Assembly (NCBI RefSeq): GCF_038396675.1
Contig: NC_088930.1
Span: forward strand, 32,532,001 to 32,596,000
Direction of reading: 5' to 3'
DNA: 64,000 nucleotides
Source of the DNA: Hydra vulgaris
Taxonomy: Eukaryota; Cnidaria; Hydrozoa; Anthoathecata; Hydridae
A model generated the notes under the pieces. The model had not been told where the DNA came from. It did not search any database and worked only from the letters and a program-made list of their open reading frames with translations. The translations under genes were made by a program, and so were the position numbers. Below are positions 24,118 through 36,112 of the stretch, in pieces; within the stretch, counting starts at the first letter, position 1; the number at the start of each line of letters is the position of its first letter.

Positions 24118-27100
24118 CACAGTTTGTAGATTTTTGACCTAACCCCAACGAAAACACCCGGAAAAATCCTTTTGAGGGATGATAGTACATACCAATAGGA
24201 GTTCATAGCAATGAATCTTAAAATCAGGGATTACCGTCCGTGGGACTTTTTTGCGTTTAAAGTTCTAAATTAGAGTGAAAGTTAGTTTTCTTTATTTTCC
24301 GAATTCAATAATTAGTTTTGCAAAAAACTTTATAAAACAAAAAATGTTCTACATAAAATTCTAAACAACTCTTATCTTATTCATATTTTCACAAAAACGC
24401 GTTTTTAACCTTCAAAATTCGAGCCAAAAAATCGGCATTTTGTCTACCATTATGTCACGCTGAAAAAATATCTTTTACAACCATCGTGTCACACTGAAAA
24501 ACGATTTTTTGACGATCTCATCTAGTCGCACGGAAAAACAACGCTTTGTTTTGGGATATGGCACTTGAAAAGCTTGACTAAGCTTTAACTTTTGACTCAA
24601 TACGATCAAAATGCCTAATGCATCAAAAACACATGATGAATGCAGAAAATCTGTATGTGTTGTGTGCATGAAAAAAAGTGATAGAGAACTGACAGTTGCA
24701 GCAAAGGAAAAGATTCTTCAATTCATTGAACCTGATTTAGACTTCAATGATTACAGAGTTCCATTAAGAACTTGTGTCAACTGCAGATTTCAACTTGGAA
24801 AATTGGATGGCTCCATGAAAAAAGTTCCAACACTTTTCAACTTTCAGAACATCTCAAAAAAGCCTTCAACTCGCTCATCGCTTATTTGTGATTGTTTGAT
24901 CTGCCAAATAGGTAAACTGAGAGGAAAGGAGCAACATCCTCTGAACAAACTTGAGGACTCCTCTGAAAATCAATCAAGCCTGAAAACCAGAGCGTTGAAA
25001 AGAGATGCACCAAATGTCTTTCATTAATTGGTCGTGGACTCCCTCACAACTGCACACCGGGGACTCGTTATGAAAATTTGAAAAAAATTGCTGAAGCTGA
25101 TGGAAAGGGCGCAGAGCTAGTAGCTTCAGCAGTTATTGCTTCAAAAGATTCATCTCCTAATGGAACAATTCGTCTAACTCAACAAGCTGGAGGCAAAGCC
25201 ATTCCACTGCGAAGAGGGGCATCAGTAGCACAACAGCTGTTCAAAACCCCGCTTTCTACTCAGGATATGGTTCACATTCAGCAAAACACTGGACTCTCCA
25301 ATAATGGTATGCGAAAGCTTGGCTCCATTTTGAATCAAATCAGTCCCTTACGGTTGGTAGAACCCAACTTTCAACTGAAATTTGCTCAGGCAGGACAAAA
25401 AGTAGCAGACCACTTTACAATTAGCGGCATGAACCTGTCAGAAGACAACCAGACCAGGGAGGTTGTGCACTGCCATAGTCTCATTGACCTCAGTGTCAAC
25501 GTACAAGTTTCAAGAAACTTGGGAGATTCAGTCATCTTGAAGCTGGGAATAGATGGAGGTGGATCATTTTTGAAGGTCAGTTTCACTCACATTGAACTGG
25601 AAAAGAATGAGTTGGAGCCACAAAGTCCTGTTCAAAAAAACATGAAACTAACTTCTCCACTTTCAGCCAAAGCAACAAGTGTCAAGCACCAAATGCTTGT
25701 TGCTCTCTCTCAAGACACACCTGAAACTTACCAGAATGTCAAGCAGATTTTTGGTCTCATCAAAATCCATGAGAAGTCTTTGCTAGACTCTTTGGTTATT
25801 TCCTGTTATTTGAAGCTTGCTAACATTCTCTGTGGAATTCAATCACATAGTAGCAAACACCCTTGCTGCCGGTGTGAGGCAGAGAACACAAACCTCATCA
25901 GATGTGGCCATCCAAGAACCTTCGGTCAAATTCGGAAGCAATTCGCAGAGTTCATGAAATCAGGCGGTGACATTTGCAAGTCGAGAGATTTCAAAAATGT
26001 TGTTCATCTGCCCTTGCTTGATTTTCATGATGACAAGCTTGTGCTGGAAGCCATCCCACCTATGGAGCTTCATCTACTTCTTGGTGTGGTCAACCATCTT
26101 TTCAAAAACCTCTGCGATCTTTGGCCAGATGCAAAGCAATGGCCAACCATACTGCACCTTTCTATTCAACCATTCCATGGGGGCCATTTTAATGGAAATG
26201 ATTGCCTTAAGCTGCTGAGAGGATTAGATTGCTTAAAGCAAATTGCAGAGCAAAAGCACTTCAAACAGGCCGATGGATTTATTGAAACTTTGTCTCTGTT
26301 CAAAGATGTTGTTACATCTTATTTTGAAACCACTTTGGATCCTGATTTTGAAGCAAAAATTGAAAGCTTTAAACAGAGCTACATTAATCTTCCAGTCTCT
26401 ATTACTCCCAAAGTACATGCTGTCTTTCATCATGTTCCTCAGTTCATCAAGAGAAAAAATATGGGACTAGGGCTTTTCAGCGAACAAGCAACTGAGGCTC
26501 TTCACTCAAATTTCAAGTCCTTCTGGGACAGATACAAAAGAAATCCAGAGAATCCTGATTATTCCAAGCATCTCCTCTCTTGTGTCATTGAATACAATAG
26601 CAAAAAAATCTAGTCTCAGTAAGTCAATGGTAAGTTATAGCTACAGATTGCTAAGTTGCATCTAAAAAAAAAACGTAAACTTGGGGGAAAACCCAGATCA
26701 AAAATGATTTCAAAGAATAATCCAAAGCTTTTTTTTGTTTCCTCTAGAACTGAAGGAAAGGTAACAAGAAAGAACAAAAATGTCAAAGAATCAAGTGAGA
26801 ACGAGCCAAACCCAATGAAGTTGAAGAAGAATATTCGAACTTATAGAAAAATGTTTTTTCAAGGAAAACTAATCAAATTTTGGAAAATATGAATAAGATA
26901 AGAGTTGTTTAGAATTTTATGTAGAACATTTTTTGTTTTATAAAGTTTTTTGTAAAACAAATTATTGAATTCGGAAAATAAAGGAAACTAACTTTCACTC
27001 TAATTTAGAACTTTAAACGCAAAAAAGTCCTATGGACGGTAATCCCTGATTTTAAGATTTATTGCTATGAACTCCTATTGGTATGTACTATCATCCCTAA

Positions 27101-27155
27101 AAAAGTTTTTTCCGACTGTTTTCGTTGGGGTTAGGTCAAAAATCTACAAACTGTG
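24118..27155 (+). mobile_element. Chapaev-like (CMC) DNA transposon, 3.04 kb, long inverted repeats
   Basis: Inverted repeats of about 271 bases (24118-24388 and 26885-27155) start with CACAGTTTGTAGATTTTTGA and are close to identical apart from small differences. The element is flanked by TATG on both sides (24114-24117, 27156-27159), a 4-base target duplication. CAC termini plus a 4-base duplication fit the Chapaev branch of CMC elements. The Transib/RAG group also has CACAG-type ends but makes 5-base duplications. It carries one transposase gene. Inserted into the 5' part of the 20646-30429 element. Confidence 0.85.
24611..26613 (+). pseudogene. Transposase of the Chapaev-like element (one frameshift)
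   Basis: The N-terminal part from ATG 24611 has zinc-binding pairs: CVVC (about residue 17), CVNC (about 57), CDCLIC (about 95). A one-base frameshift in an A-run near 24997 then moves to the frame reading KRCTKCLSLIGRGLPHNCTP, another Cys/His cluster, and on to 26613. The core has LGIDGGGSFLKV (likely first catalytic Asp), CCRCEAENTNLIRCGH (zinc knuckle), PPMELHLLLGVVNHLF, and SEQATEALHSNFKSFW with the likely catalytic Glu. Joined length would be about 665 residues. The 511-residue part is open without a stop, so the element is young. A Lys-rich frame at 26656-26892 may be a lost C-terminal tail. The family call is by termini and motifs. Confidence 0.85.
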
Positions 27156-27198
27156 TATGCTCATCAAATCTTAATTATGAAAGTCTATTCATTTAAAT

Positions 27199-30130
27199 AA
27201 TTAGTGACAAAGACAAAAACATTGTAATTGGGTGCGTATACCGACCGCCGAATGGTAAAATTGAATGCTTTGAAGATTTTATTAAAAATACGGTCCTAAA
27301 AACAAATAAAGAAAAAAAAAGTTTGTATATTGCTGGTGACATAAATTTGAACGCTCTGACTTATAAAAAATTTCCAAAAACAAAATATGTTTTTTAAATG
27401 CTTTTTAAATATAATATTTTACCAGTTATAAATAAACCAACTATGGTAACAAAAAGTTCTGCAACTGCAATCGATAATATTTTTATTAATAATTATATAG
27501 AAACGTCATTTGAGATAGGTATTTTTAAAACTGACATTAGTGATCACTTCCCAATATACATTAAAATAAATCTTTTAAATGTCACATCCAAAGGGGATTC
27601 TAAAATTATAACTCTAAAAAAACGCAACTTATCAACAATTAATAAGAATAATCTTTTTAATAAACTAAAGCAAGAGACGTGGAATCAGATTTTCAAATGT
27701 GATAATACAGATAAAGCTTTTAAGATTTTTCTACAAACATTTCTTGATATATATAACAAAACGTGCCCATATGAATTAAAAATAATTAAAAAAAAAACAA
27801 TACTAAATCCTTGGATGAATGAAACTCTAATAATATGTTCAAAAAATAAACAAAAACTTTACAATAAATTTTTGAAAAACAGAAGTGAAGATAATGAAAA
27901 AATATACAAAAAATATAAACGAAAATCTTCTCATGAAAGCTAAAAAAACTATAGTGAAGAACTTACAAAAAACAAATTCGATGTAAAAAAAACATGGGAT
28001 GTAATTAATAACATAATGGGAAGAAACAAAATAACTAAAGGCTTTACTGCCTCAAAGAATAAATATCAATAAAACTGTTATTTATTGTCCTTTAAAAATC
28101 TCGAATGAGTTAAATAAATACTTTACATACATTGGCCCGAACCTTGCTAAAAAAAATTATAACCACACCCAACTCATTTCAATTATATCTTAAATCGTTA
28201 AATGACGTAATACTTCACGATAGCGACTTTTCTCTTAAAGAATATGAAACAGCCTTTTCTTTTCTTAAAAAAAATAAATCACCTGGCTTTGATGACGTTT
28301 CTAGTAATATAGTTATTTTAAACAAAAATTACATTTCCAGACCTTTGATCCATATCATAAAACTTTCAATTAATGAAGGTATTTTCCCTGAAGCACTAAA
28401 GTTGGCAAAAGTATGCCAAATTAACAAAAACAATGATTAATCAGAAATCTCTAATTATAGACCTGTATCAGTACTTTCTGTATTTTCCAAAATATTCGAA
28501 GTGTAATCTATAATAGAATTTATAACCATTTTAATGAAAATAATTTATTTTACACAAAACAGTTTGGTTTTAGAAGAACCCATTCAACTGAACACGCAAT
28601 AATTGAAATAGTCGGCCAAATTACTAAAGGATTCGAAAACAATAACTTTACTCTAGGATTATTTATTGACCTATCAAAAGGATTTGATACGGTTGATCAC
28701 CTCATTTTTTTAGAAAAAATTAAACACTATGGAGTAATAAATAAAATCTATGATTGGTTAAAAAGCTACCTCACTGAAAGAAAACAATATGTTATTAATA
28801 AGGAATCAGGTGAACTAAAAATTATGTGTGGAGTTCCGCAAGGGTCAATTCTTGGTCCCTTGCTGTTCTTGATCTATGTAAACGATTTGCATAATGCTTC
28901 AGCAAAACTTAACGCGATAATGTTTGCTGACGACACAAATCTTTTCTTATCGAACAGTGACATTAGGCAACTTTACTCTGACATGAATTATGAATTAAGG
29001 AATTTCAATGAATGGTTTAAGGCTAATAAACTGTCACTCAATATAGATAAAACAAAGTATACTCTATTCCATGAAAAATCACAACAGAAAAACCTTCCCT
29101 TAAAATTACCAGATTTAATTTTAGAGGATAAACTAATCAGAAAAAATGAGTCAATAAAATTCACAGGAATTCTTATTGATGAAAATTTATCATGGCTTTC
29201 TCACATAAATTGTATCCAATCAAAAATTAGTAAAACAATTGGTTTGATGTACCGTATTCACCCATATGTAACATCAGAAAGTCTGAAACTAGTATATTTT
29301 GGCCTAATACATAGTTTTATTTACTATTCCAATATTACATGGGCTAGTACTCAACCAACAAAACTTAAAAAAATATTTTCTCTACAAAAACATGCATGCA
29401 GACTTAAATATAAGGAAAAAAATATGAACATGCAAAACCACTAATGAAAGACATATTTACCAATTTTTATGTATAAATATAATAACAGCCTAATTCCAAA
29501 AACCTTTAATAATAAATTTACGAAAAATGTTAACAATAATTACTCTCTTAGAATAAATCAATGGAATACTTATAAGTTGCCTAGAATTAGGAGCAAGTAT
29601 TCTGAATATGGAATAGCATACCGTGGACCGAAACTATGGAACACATTTCAAAAAAGCTAAACATTTAAATTCGGTAAGATCACTAAACTCCTTTAAGTTT
29701 CTAATAAAAAATGAAATTTTTAAACATTATAAATAATTTTTTAATTTTTCTAAATGAACATCGAATTCCATTACTCTTAGTTTTTTTTTGTTTTTTTTTT
29801 GTTTGATTATCTCTTATTTTTTTATCTTTAAAATAATTTGTCGGTATTTTTAAATGACTATCGTTAAAATTATGTTGATACTATTTACTTTCTTTTTTTA
29901 AATGTAAATATTTATGAAAGTTTTTTATCTTTTTATTATATTGGAATTGTACATAGTATTTTTAACAATCTTATTCTGTTTTAAACTTGTAAAGCCCACA
30001 TAGGGGCTCTATGAAAAGATTGTGGTGACTTTAGTCATTCATATCTTCTTTAAGCCCCTGCCTGTTTTTTATAAATTAACTTTTTTTTGTATGTAAATGT
30101 TTCTTTGTAATATATTTTCTTATTATATAA
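27199..30130 (+). pseudogene. Jockey/CR1-like LINE: endonuclease, reverse transcriptase, 3' UTR
   Basis: Order: endonuclease pieces NIVIGCVYRPPNG and LYIAGDINLN, then SSATAIDNIFINNY and TDISDHFPIYI; then the reverse transcriptase with NKSPGFDDVSSNIV, KQFGFRRTHSTEHA, FIDLSKGFDTVDH, GVPQGSILGPLLFLIYVNDL, IMFADDTNLFLSNSD (active site intact) and KLSLNIDKTKYTLFH. The longest open part is 28824-29444. Frameshifts or stops at about 27395, 27942, 28130 and 28440-28510 kill it, and 5' truncation removes the start. The 3' UTR holds an inverted pair (AGGGGCT/AGCCCCT) near 30003-30057. Inserted beyond the right end of the Chapaev-like element. Confidence 0.92.
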
Positions 30131-30678
30131 ACAGCAAATTTATATTAAATTATATTAATTTATAATATTATATTATAAATAATTTAATAAAATATAATAT
30201 CAAATTCCCCGCATTTAATATTAATTTCCCCACAAACAAAACATCATTTCTATACCATTTAGTAGATGTAAATACCGTTAAAATCTGCTCATTAAAACTA
30301 AAAAAGTAATTTAAATTGACATCATTTTGGCCTCAACACCCCCCTTTCCATTGTCAATTATTGTCAAACTTTCCAGCACTCCCTCACCCCCCCCCCCTAT
30401 ATTTACTGACATCATTTATGGATGACCCCAAAGCAAATTTTGCAGTAAGCTAAGAATGTGGTATTTTTCCATGAAAAAATAAGTTGCAATATTTACCACC
30501 AGGATTAAATAGTTCCGTTTGGTCAAGAATATTCCACGTTAGGATAGTCTCTAAACCCTTAATTTTGCACAAATTTTGAAAGTTAATTGGAGTTGGCATA
30601 AAGAAAAAAAGCTTTTATAATCATAATAATTATAAGTAAGAAAAAAAGTCTGATTTTTATTTTAAAAAAATACTTATT

Positions 30679-30765
30679 AGTAAATGAAGTAATGCTTTTG
30701 ATGATCAGTAAATGAAGTAATGCTTTTGATGATCAGTAAATGACGTAATGCATTTTTGTGATGAT
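30679..30765. repeat. 28-base tandem repeat, three copies
   Basis: TAAATGA(A/C)GTAATGC starts at 30681, 30709 and 30737 with GATGATCAG between copies; the third copy is diverged. Confidence 0.9.
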
Positions 30766-31061
30766 AATTTCAATTAAGATAAAGCTAATTTTTTTTTTTC
30801 AATAAAAAATACAAAAGAAATTATTAATGCAAAAAACTCTTATAAATAAAATCTCTAATGAGTAATTTGCATATAGGCTTTGAATTTAATTAATTTATAT
30901 AAATAATTTGATTAATTTAAATAAAATAGTTTATTTTAATTTTTTAATTAATATAATTAAATAAATAATTCAATTAATTTAAATAAGTTTGAATTTAATA
31001 CTCTAATTTGCATTAAGGGTTAGAAAAATGCTAACCTTATAGAAAGAAAAAAGTCTTTTAA

Positions 31062-31680
31062 AAACTCATGTTAAGTTCGTTTTATTTGTCATCCTTATCA
31101 TCTTCTTTTATTTGAAATGTTCTCGATATTTTAAAGACTCATGTTAAGTTCGTGATATTTTATTTGTCATCCTTATCATCTTCTTTTATTTGAAATGTTC
31201 TCGATATTTTAAAGACTCATGTTAAGTTCGTGATATTTTATTTGTCATCCTTATCATCTTCTTTTATTTGATATGTTCTCGATATTTTAAAGACTCGTGT
31301 TAAGTTCGTGATATTTTATTTGTCATCCTTATCATCTTCTTTTATTTGAAATGTTCTCGATATTTTAAAGACTCATGTTAAGTTCGTGATATTTTATTTG
31401 TCATCCTTATCATCTTCTTTTATTTGAAATGTTCTCGATATTTTAAAGACTCATGTTAAGTTCGTGATATTTTATTTGTCATCCTTATCATCTTCTTTTA
31501 TTTAAAATGTTCTCGATATTTTAAAGACTCATGTTAAGTTCGTGATATTTTATTTGTCATCCTTATCATCTTCTTTTATTTGAAATGTTCTCGATATTTT
31601 AAAGACTCATGTTAAGTTCGTGATATTTTATTTGTCATCCTTATCACCTTCTTTTATTTGAAATGTTCTCGATATTTATA
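31062..31680. repeat. 78-base tandem repeat, eight copies
   Basis: ATGTTAAGTTCG recurs at about 31068, 31141, 31219, 31297, 31375, 31453, 31531 and 31609. The first unit is 73 bases and lacks GATAT; the fourth starts GTGTTAAG. Copies are nearly identical, so the expansion is recent. Confidence 0.97.
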
Positions 31681-31784
31681 AGCTGACTGTTTTTACTATT
31701 CTATGTTTTATGTGCAAATAACGAACTCGTATCCTATTCTTTTCCACCCTTTATATACATTAAAACATAAAAACAAATACAACT

Positions 31785-32042
31785 TAAAATTTTTTTTTTT
31801 CTTTTTTTAAATTATTCACCTACCTAAGGCTGAGAAGGCCATTACAGTCGAGGAGACTACTTTTTGGTTACAACCCTCTCTCAACTCTATAACTCCGAAA
31901 TACGAACCTCGACGAACAAATCCGCTACGCAGAGAAACAAGTTGAGCGTGGTACTACCAGGGACTATCGTGGTGGAGATCAAACTCGGAGCTTCTCGCTT
32001 ATGAGGCAAGCGCTCTACCACTACATTACTACCGCGTTTTTT
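31785..32042 (-). mobile_element. tRNA-Met-derived SINE
   Basis: On the - strand, from 32040 down: GCGGTAGTAATGTAGTGGTAG-AGCGC (box A), an anticodon arm CTTGC-CTCATAA-GCGAG with anticodon CAT, box B GAGTTTGATCTC, a body with TTCGTATTTCGGAGTTATAG, and an A-rich tail near 31790. Mutations in the acceptor and T arms and the attached body show it is a SINE and not a functional tRNA gene. Confidence 0.85.
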
Positions 32043-32195
32043 TTTTAAAGTGATACTGTTTCCATAACAAATATATTTATTCATAAAAAAATGCCTTAAA
32101 CTCTTTTCTCAAAATCCAATATGGCACACATAATTTGGTCTGTTTTTTATAAAAATAAATTTATATTCACGAGTATTTGAATATACCCGACATAT

Positions 32196-34725
32196 AAATA
32201 TGTTCCCAGCTAACACACTTTTGTTGGGCCAACGTATGTAAATGCATCGCGAACGTCGGGTTTTTTTTCCGATGCAAATACAACGTTGATCCAATGTTAC
32301 TTTTATCATATTTATATCAATGAAAACCTTAATAACAACGTGATTAAAAATAGTTAGGAAAATTTTATTGGTCCAACGTATGTATAAACATCGCAAAAGT
32401 TGGTTTTCCGATCTAAACCTGACGTTGATCCAATGTATAGAGATTAACGTTGATGCAATGTATATGGATCAACGTTGACCAAATGTGTATAACCTCACAT
32501 TGATCCAATCTATATGGATTAGCGTTGATCAAATGTTTATAACCCAACTTTAATCCAATGCGTATGGATTAACGTTGGGTTATATACATTGGATCAACAT
32601 TGCTCCATATACATTGGAATAACATTGAATTTCATACTGTGGATCAACGTTGTTTTTGTATCAATAAAAAACAGATATACAAATACATATTTGTATAGTT
32701 TATGAGAATTACTTTTCATCCAAATATTTCAGTTAATTATGGAAATATGTTTAGCTAATATATTTTTCTCTTCCTTATATAACAAAATACTAATAAAATA
32801 ACTTAAAATGCAACGTTTCGCCAACGTAAAATGCAATGTTGAATCAACGTAAAATATTACTCAGTGATAACTTAAAATACAACGTTGGGCCAACGTTGTT
32901 TTTTGTTTGTTGTCATTTTGTACCTGACTCAAGTAAAGCTGATTTTGGGGTTACTTAGGTCAGTTATTCATTAAAGTCTGCCAAAGACATGAAAAAGTAC
33001 AGAATTCAAAAAGACATTTATAAAACTAAAATAAACAAAATGTACTTCCTATACAAATTACACCCAACATTAAAGTTCATTTCATGAAATAAGTACAATA
33101 TCTATTTACACATATGCTAGTCATTTCCGTTCATTTTAGGCTCCTATTGAATCGAAATTCTTTATCTCCTCTTTTGCACCAGGTATCATACAGGTGTAGC
33201 TTTGTAAACTGTAAATTGGCAACATCCTTCCTGATGCACTTGCTGACACCATTAATGATATTGATGTTTTGCTGTAGTCTAATACTCTAGTTGCCCTTTT
33301 GTTCCTCGGTTTTCTTACTATTGGGGTTGTCTGTCAAATTTATCTCATCATAGTTTACTATATTATCTGTATTAACATTCTTAAGTGATACTTCTATTTT
33401 ATCAAAATATTTATTTATTACAGAGTGATTGACTGAAGCCCTAGATTTTTTTATATTTAATGCGTTCCGTAAATATAAGTCTTGCTTTTTGGCAAAGCTA
33501 TAGCACCAATCAATTCCTAGAGTATTGTTTTTAAACTGTCTAATTTTTTTTAAGTTATATCTAAATTTTGCTTTACTCATTCCATCAAATCATGGCAGTC
33601 TAGTAAATATCCCCAATTACAAGCAATTTGTCATTTTTGAACTAAGGCAATTTCTTATTCATTACTAAGTGCACAGGATTATAAGATTTAAAAGACCTTT
33701 TTACATTTACATGACCTTCTTAGTGTTTCTCTTGGTATCTTAAATTCTATTGCAACCTCCCTAATTGACTTTCCCTTATTAATCTCTATCAAAGCCTTCT
33801 CAACCATTTCATAAGAATAATTGGAATATTGTCTTGTACCTAACTGTCTATTGTATTTCCTCGGCATCTAAAAATGAAGGATTTTTACATTTTCAAATTA
33901 TTTTTGTTAAGACACAAAATATTGCTTGATGTAGATGGCTAGAATTAAGCAGTACTAACTTAACAAATATAATGAACAAGTTTATATGATATAATTGGCT
34001 TTATAAATTACTATTACAAAATAACTGTTTTATTATTTATTTTTAATTATTACAGCTATAATATTGCAACATTTAATATAAATATTAGTACTTGTAAATT
34101 TGATATATACCTTTCCATCCTATAATGCTACTGTAAAAAGTATTTAATAAAGTTTTACCTTATAAAATTTTATTCAATTTTAGTGCAAACAACTTTGAAT
34201 AATTTTATTATTGTTTTGCTAAGATTTTGTAACGAAAGTGCATTAAAAGAAACAAAATGCTTGCTTACTCTTGTTCTCATAAACTATACAAATATGTATT
34301 TGTATATCTGTTTTTTATTGATACAAAAACAACGTTGATCCACAGTATGAAATTCAACGTTATTCCAATGTATATAAGGCAATGTTGATCCAATGTATAC
34401 AACCCAACGTTAATCCATACGCATTGGATTAAAGTTGGGTTATAAACATTTGATCAACACTAATCCATATACATTGGATCAATGTGAGGTTATACACATT
34501 TGGTCAACGTTGATCCATATACATTGCATCAACGTTAATCTCTATACATTGGATCAACGTCAGGTTTAGATCGGAAAAACAACTTTTGCGATTTTTATAC
34601 ATACGTTGGACCAATAAAATTTTCCTAACTATTTCTAATCACGTTGTTATTAAGGTATCCATTATTTAAGAGCTCAAAATTTGACCCAAGTAACCCTAAG
34701 TTTTACGGCTGACCCAAGTAACCCC
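32196..34725. mobile_element. Foldback element built of CAACGTTGATCCAATGT repeats around a pogo-like relic
   Basis: Two arms of about 385 bases (32326-32717 and 34272-34659) are inverted copies, each made of 8-10 degenerate units of CAACGTTGATCCAATGTATA in alternating orientation. An extra partial copy of the arm's outer end lies at 32196-32325. Between the arms is a truncated pogo-like transposase. A second inverted pair, GGGGTTACTTAGGTCAG (32947) and its complement (34709-34725), looks like the pogo element's own ends and crosses the right arm, so the history is composite. Confidence 0.75.
33287..33867 (-). pseudogene. pogo/Tigger-like transposase, truncated
   Basis: ATG at 33867: MPRKYNRQLGTRQYSNYSYE then MVEKALIEINKGKSIREVAI, IEFKIPRETLRR, a psq-type helix-turn-helix DNA-binding domain as in pogo and Tigger elements. 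After a frameshift and stops near 33650-33700 the frame 33580-33287 reads NNTLGIDWCYSFAKKQDLYL and ends in NYDEINLTDNP, the first catalytic Asp of the DDE domain. The rest of the nuclease domain is missing, so this copy cannot be autonomous. Confidence 0.8.
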
Positions 34726-34729
34726 ATTT

Positions 34730-35570
34730 ACGGTACACAGAACGCAAATCAAGCACGAATTGTTTTTTTTTTCTATTTAGGAATGAATAGAAAACTCATT
34801 TATTGCAACGAATATTTCCTGCAAATAGCCAAATAATCGTTTCTTTACAATTTGCATACACCAAATTTTTACTAAACAAAAAAAATCTTAATAATCAACT
34901 AAAAATCCGAGACATCCGAGGGCATAGTTTTAGCATAATTTGCTGTGTTTATCAATTTTAGTACAACTACCTAATTTTTTATTACGAAACCCTTTAAGCT
35001 TATTTATTTTTGTTGAAATAAAAATTTTAAAGGTTAAAAACAGCATTCCAATTACACGTTTATAACGTCTTGGTGCAATATCTATGCTAAAGATAAAATT
35101 TCTATTATTCATTTATTTTATATTACTAATACATTAAATTCAATTTATATTATTCAAAAAACAGAAACTAAAAATCAATAACATTACTATTATTATCTAA
35201 AACATAAATCAAAAATAAGCTTAGGCTAAAACCAATACATTATGTTTACAAATTAGTTCTAATTGTCAGGTTGGTATTTCTTTACTTAATGATTTTTTAA
35301 ACTAATTTAAAGTGCTCAAGCCTGAGTTATTATATAAGCATATATGCAACCATTATACCTCAAATATTTTTTGAACGATTTTCTATCAGGGGCTCCCTAC
35401 ATTTTTAGTGTCTTTATAATTTAGAAAAGCAATTATATGACTTATGGATCCAAGCAACGAGTCTAAAATCAAGTGTAAAATGTAAATGTAATAAATAATA
35501 ATAAAAATTTTACTTTTACGTTAAACTTAAATTTAGAAAAACATAAAAACAAACAAAGTGCTTTTTATCA
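34730..35570. other. AT-rich stretch, no recognised gene
   Basis: A 60-residue open frame on the - strand (34930-35112; basic, with RNKKLGSCTKIDK) is not recognised. The rest is AT-rich without clear features. Confidence 0.5.
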
Positions 35571-35576
35571 ATTAAT

Positions 35577-35582
35577 TTTATT
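35577..35582 (-). terminator. Polyadenylation signal candidate of the synaptotagmin gene
   Basis: AATAAA on the - strand about 205 bases after the stop codon at 35787. The motif is frequent in AT-rich DNA, so support is weak. Confidence 0.3.
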
Positions 35583-35786
35583 ATTTACAATTTGGTCAAA
35601 TCATGTACCCAGTCAAAGTTATCTCAATTTTACGGTGGTGTAATTGAAAAAAGTCTTGCATGCAAACCAATCTTTCAACGTATATTACTAAATTATTAGT
35701 TTGACCTTTTCTAAATATGTAAGTTAGAAATTGCTAAATAATAAATACAGTATAAATACAAAAACGTATCAAAAACAAGCATGCTT

Positions 35787-36112
35787 TTAAATCTCATCTG
35801 GATCAATAAGTGAATGCCACTCAGAATGATAACGATGGGGGGTGTCTTGTACGCGTTTCCAATGATCAGCGGCAGACTTTTGCGGCGATGTAAGACTGAA
35901 AATCACGTGACCAATAACTACATCTTTCCCCACCAATGTTACATTGTTAATAGTAGCCACTAATGTAAATGTTGTAAGCGGCTTTGAAAAATCTGTGGAA
36001 ATATTAAACTCCAAAGATTCTTCGTAAACAGGATCACGACAATTTCGTTTTATAAGTGTATCCTTGCGTTCTATTGAACTTTCTCGAAACAATGACAAAG
36101 TAACGTACGAGC
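35787..36112 (-). CDS. Synaptotagmin terminal exon: rest of C2B and WHSL end
   Basis: Acceptor AAAAAG|GCTCG at 36112; the polypyrimidine tract is poor. Reads SYVTLSLFRESSIERKDTLI, RNCRDPVYEESLEFNIS, GKDVVIGHVIFSL, DHWKRVQDTPHRYHSEWHSL and IDPDEI before TAA/TGA-type termination at 35787. Confidence 0.9.

Larger units (their letters stand above)
20646..30429 (-). mobile_element. Large inverted-repeat transposon with two nested insertions
   Basis: The left end GGGGTCATCCATAAATGATG and the right end, reverse complemented, are identical over at least 22 bases. Both are followed by C/G-run-rich subterminal sequence with TTGTCAA text. The element encodes a spliced transposase on the - strand (20948-23650). 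Two later insertions split it: a Chapaev-like transposon (24118-27155) and a LINE (about 27199-30130). Without these it would be about 3.8 kb. No clear target duplication is seen; the bases outside the two ends (TTTGCTTT outward) are also partly inverted, so the true ends may lie slightly further out. Confidence 0.8.
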
